Positions 61,562 through 64,000 of a stretch of DNA of 64,000 nucleotides are shown here, piece by piece. Where the stretch lies: positions 1,922,001-1,986,000 of the forward strand of contig NZ_CP015880.1 in assembly GCF_000697965.2 (NCBI RefSeq). Reading direction: 5' to 3'. The DNA is from Ensifer adhaerens (lineage in GTDB: Bacteria; Pseudomonadota; Alphaproteobacteria; Rhizobiales; Rhizobiaceae). The notes below the pieces were generated by a model. The model was given only the letters and a program-made list of their open reading frames with translations. It did no database searches and was not told where the DNA came from. Positions within the stretch are counted from its first letter, which is position 1; every line of letters begins with the position of its first letter. Made by a program: the position numbers and the translations under genes.

Positions 61562-62266
61562 ATGGCAGTAGAAAAAGTGGCCGTAATCACCGCCGGCGGC
61601 TCAGGCATGGGTGCCGAGAGCGCCAGGCGTCTGGCAGCCGACGGCTACAAGGTTGCGATCCTCTCCTCCTCCGGCAAGGGCGAGGCGCTCGCCGCCGAGC
61701 TCGGCGGCATCGGTATCACCGGCTCCAACCAGTCGAACGACGACCTGAAGCGTCTTGTCGATGCGGCCATGGAAAAATGGGGCCGGATCGACGTGCTGGT
61801 CAACAGCGCCGGCCATGGCCCGCGCGCCCAGATCCTCGAAATCACCGACGAGCAGTGGCACACCGGCCTCGACGTCTACCTGATGAACGTCATCCGCCCG
61901 GTCCGCCTCGTCACGCCGATCATGCAGAAGCAGAAGGCGGGCGCGATCATCAACATCTCCACCGCCTGGGCCTTCGAGCCCTCGCCGATGTTCCCGACCT
62001 CCGCCGTCTTCCGCGCCGGTCTTGCCTCCTACACCAAGATCTTCGCCGACACCTATGCGGCCGACAATGTGCGCATGAACAACGTTTTGCCCGGCTGGAT
62101 CGACAGCCTGCCGGCGACCGAAGAGCGCCGCGATGCCGTGCCGATGAAGCGCTACGGCACCAGCGCCGAGATCGCCGCCACCGTCGCCTTCCTCGCCTCT
62201 GATGGTGCCGCCTACATCACCGGCCAGAACCTGAAGGTGGATGGCGGCCTGACGCGTTCGGTCTGA
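61562..62266 (+). CDS. SDR-fold oxidoreductase with altered active site
   Basis: 234 residues from ATG 61562 with GAGGAG upstream (ATG 61541 would be alternative). Rossmann nucleotide motif AVITAGGSGMG, LVNSAGHGP, and the C-terminal NVLPGWIDSLPATEE, DGAAYITGQNLKVDGG are typical. The usual YxxxK site aligns to SAVFRAGLASYTK, i.e. Tyr->Ser and Lys->Arg (SxxxR). It may be a noncanonical reductase or a non-enzymatic member. Confidence 0.85.
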   Translation: MAVEKVAVITAGGSGMGAESARRLAADGYKVAILSSSGKGEALAAELGGIGITGSNQSNDDLKRLVDAAMEKWGRIDVLVNSAGHGPRAQILEITDEQWHTGLDVYLMNVIRPVRLVTPIMQKQKAGAIINISTAWAFEPSPMFPTSAVFRAGLASYTKIFADTYAADNVRMNNVLPGWIDSLPATEERRDAVPMKRYGTSAEIAATVAFLASDGAAYITGQNLKVDGGLTRSV

Positions 62267-62336
62267 ACGCGAGCCACCCCTGTTACTCCCGTCGCGCGCC
62301 TCCCAGGGGCGCGCGCCAGCCATTGTCGCACCCCGT

Positions 62337-63539
62337 TCAGGCCGTCACGGCCGGCGCGGCGTTGATGGCAGCATCGGCAAGCCGATCGGCGGCGGGTGCC
62401 CTCAACGGCATGGTCAGGGTCACGCGGAAATGGGCCGGGGAGACCGGTCCGGCGATGAGCGAACCGCCCTCGGGGAAGCGCGCCTTGACACGCTCTTCGA
62501 CATTCGCAAGCCCCACACCGAGCCCGGATCGATTGACCATCGGCAGGACTTCGCCGGCATCGGACACGTTGTCGACCGAAAGCTGCAGCCGGTCCTCCTC
62601 CTGCGACGCGCTGATCGTGATCTTCAGATCGCCGGACGAGCGCCCGAGCCCATGCTTCACGGCATTCTCGACGAGCGGCTGCAGGATCAGGCTCGGCACC
62701 AGCGCCGTTCTCAGCTCCTGCGGAATGTCGAGCGTGACGCTGATGCGATCGGAGAACCGCTCTTTCTCGATCGCCAGATATTCCGATTGCAGCGCCAGCT
62801 CCTCCGAAAGCGCCAGATCCCGCAGAGGATCCATCTCCAGCGTCTTTCGCAGAAACGACGACAGCGAAAGCACCACGCGGCTCGCCTGAGAGGAGGCGCC
62901 CTCCTCGATCAGACCGACGATCGAGTTCAGCGTGTTGAACAGGAAGTGCGGATTGATCTGGTAGTAGAGCGCCTGCATCTTCGCGGTCAGCGCCTCTTCG
63001 CGCGAGATCGCCAGCCGGCGCTCCTGCGCGCTGACCTTCAGATTGTACATGTAGGCGATGAAGAAGCAGGACCAGCCGAAGAACAGCGAGACGCCGTAAA
63101 ACAGCGTGTAGCAGAAGTTCTCGATTGTATAGTCGACACCGACTGCGGGCTTCACATAGGTGAACAGGTGATAGTCGATGGTGGTTGCAACCGTCGACGC
63201 CAGAATGGACAGGACGGCCGACACGAAAACCTGGGCTGCGATGTTCCGCGCGCGCATCATCGCCACGATGTGCGAAATCATCAGCGTGATCAGCACGCAA
63301 ACCAGCGACACGACGAGCTTGATCGGCGCGTAGTCGACCGGATTGACGCCCAGCACCACCCAGAGCCCGCCGGTCATGAAGAACTCGGCCGCCCAGAAGG
63401 AGAGCACGAGCTTGATCACGCGTGAGAAGAACGCCGCGGCGCTCGTGTCCGAATGGTCCATGTCGAAGGTTTTTCGGTAGAAACTTCCAAGCACCATTAT
63501 TCCGGCCACCATCCGCATTCGGTCATTCGCGTCGTTCAA
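62337..63539 (-). CDS. LytS/YehU-type sensor histidine kinase
   Basis: 400 residues from a TTG at 63539 with GAGG 8 nt upstream; ATG 63461 would shorten it. Membrane part of five to six helices (KLVLSFWAAEFFMTGGLWVV to FGWSCFFIAYMYNLKVSA), then a His kinase domain of PF06580 type with the phospho-His in QINPHFLFNTLNSIVGLIEE and HATPase LVENAVKHGLGRSSGD. No response regulator gene is in the window. Confidence 0.87.
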   Translation of the reverse strand: MNDANDRMRMVAGIMVLGSFYRKTFDMDHSDTSAAAFFSRVIKLVLSFWAAEFFMTGGLWVVLGVNPVDYAPIKLVVSLVCVLITLMISHIVAMMRARNIAAQVFVSAVLSILASTVATTIDYHLFTYVKPAVGVDYTIENFCYTLFYGVSLFFGWSCFFIAYMYNLKVSAQERRLAISREEALTAKMQALYYQINPHFLFNTLNSIVGLIEEGASSQASRVVLSLSSFLRKTLEMDPLRDLALSEELALQSEYLAIEKERFSDRISVTLDIPQELRTALVPSLILQPLVENAVKHGLGRSSGDLKITISASQEEDRLQLSVDNVSDAGEVLPMVNRSGLGVGLANVEERVKARFPEGGSLIAGPVSPAHFRVTLTMPLRAPAADRLADAAINAAPAVTA

Positions 63540-63788
63540 TCTATTTGCCTCAATTAGCGAAAATCAACCAATGCAGGCAAATCAACCTTTGTACGCCACA
63601 GGAATAGAAGGCGCTGCGGGCGCGCTGAGGTTCCCCTGCGCGGCCACACAGACGCCAGCATAGTGGTCAAATCGGCCCCCTCAGTCGCTTGGCCGGGCCA
63701 CCCTCCGTGCGCATGTTCGTCGCTATCCCGTTGTCTTTCCTTGAGAAGCTCCTATTTCCCTGACGAAACCGCGAAAAAGGAGTTCCGC

Positions 63789-63932
63789 ATGAACCGAAAC
63801 GGCCTCTATCTCGTCATCGCCCTGCTTGCCGTCGCCGTCGTCGGCCTCGGCATCTATGTCTACCAGGAAGAGACGAAGCCGGGCGTCGAGATCAAGATCG
63901 GCCAGGACGGCGTTTCGGTTCAGGAAAACTAG
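63789..63932 (+). CDS. Single-pass membrane micropeptide
   Basis: 47 residues from ATG 63789, AAGGAG 7 nt upstream. Helix GLYLVIALLAVAVVGLGIYV followed by YQEETKPGVEIKIGQDGVSV. This is a family of short rhizobial inner-membrane peptides; function unknown. Confidence 0.65.
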   Translation: MNRNGLYLVIALLAVAVVGLGIYVYQEETKPGVEIKIGQDGVSVQEN

Positions 63933-64000
63933 GACGCAGGCAACAGGCGCGAACGACGAAGCGGGAACGGACCTCAACCGGCCGCCGCGTGAACGCGTTG

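Overview
The window is high-GC alphaproteobacterial chromosome. It most likely comes from a Rhizobiaceae member of the Ensifer/Sinorhizobium type. The support is a BA14K protein, DUF1127, DUF1515, an entericidin-like lipoprotein, OhrR/Ohr, dispersed palindromic intergenic elements of rhizobial type, and the tRNA-Lys(CTT) genes. Genus-level placement is inference from family content; no search was run.

Layout. 1-0.65 kb holds a decayed GYF/RDD-type gene. 0.9-7.1 kb is metabolic: a small lipoprotein, LysR divergent from a RidA + Old Yellow Enzyme pair, two Tat-exported hydrolases (haloperoxidase-like and metallo-beta-lactamase fold) and a divergent GlxA/AraC regulator. 7.2-15.7 kb is a minus-strand phage late module. 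In transcription order it runs small terminase, large terminase, an inserted beta-propeller-like gene between 33-bp direct repeats, portal, a truncated tail fibre (all head and tail genes missing), a tail accessory protein, a GH19-type endolysin, a holin-like protein, an overlapping spanin-like pair and DUF1515. 16-25.3 kb is chromosomal or accessory: Sel1 protein, small lipoproteins, BA14K, D-Ala-D-Ala ligase, dienelactone hydrolase family, arylsulfatase, alpha/beta hydrolase and a five-gene cluster of very small proteins. 26.0-31.9 kb looks like a phage early module: DnaT-like protein, unknown protein, orphan DnaA domain IV protein, S24 repressor, and a second promoter carrying the same TCCTAT half-sites as the repressor's own promoter.

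32-49 kb is mixed: entericidin-like lipoprotein, YkgJ cysteine-cluster protein, glycosyltransferase, a translationally coupled GMC oxidoreductase/methyltransferase pair, two identical inverted tRNA-Lys genes around a secreted protein, PhzF, a coupled nuclease/Nudix pair, a 5 x 57 bp palindromic tandem array in front of a CYTH-CHAD protein, a DUF1254 protein and a DapA-family aldolase. 49.7-53 kb encodes a periplasmic molybdenum oxidoreductase system (2Fe-2S subunit, Mo subunit, dihaem cytochrome). 53.2-55.6 kb is an Ohr/OhrR peroxide-stress locus whose palindromic operator recurs in front of a DUF3095 gene. 55.6-64 kb holds a GreA/B factor, an adenylate-forming enzyme, a GST, a frameshifted M20 amidohydrolase, an Imm-5-like protein, a LysR/SDR divergent pair and a LytS-type histidine kinase.

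The observations most worth following are the direct-repeat-flanked cargo gene in the phage module, the two-promoter TCCTAT repressor circuit, the five-copy OhrR-type operator regulon that includes DUF3095, and the 57-bp palindromic array. I did not find a clear-cut new defence or effector system; the closest candidates are the cargo gene and the small-protein operon at 24.1-25.3 kb.
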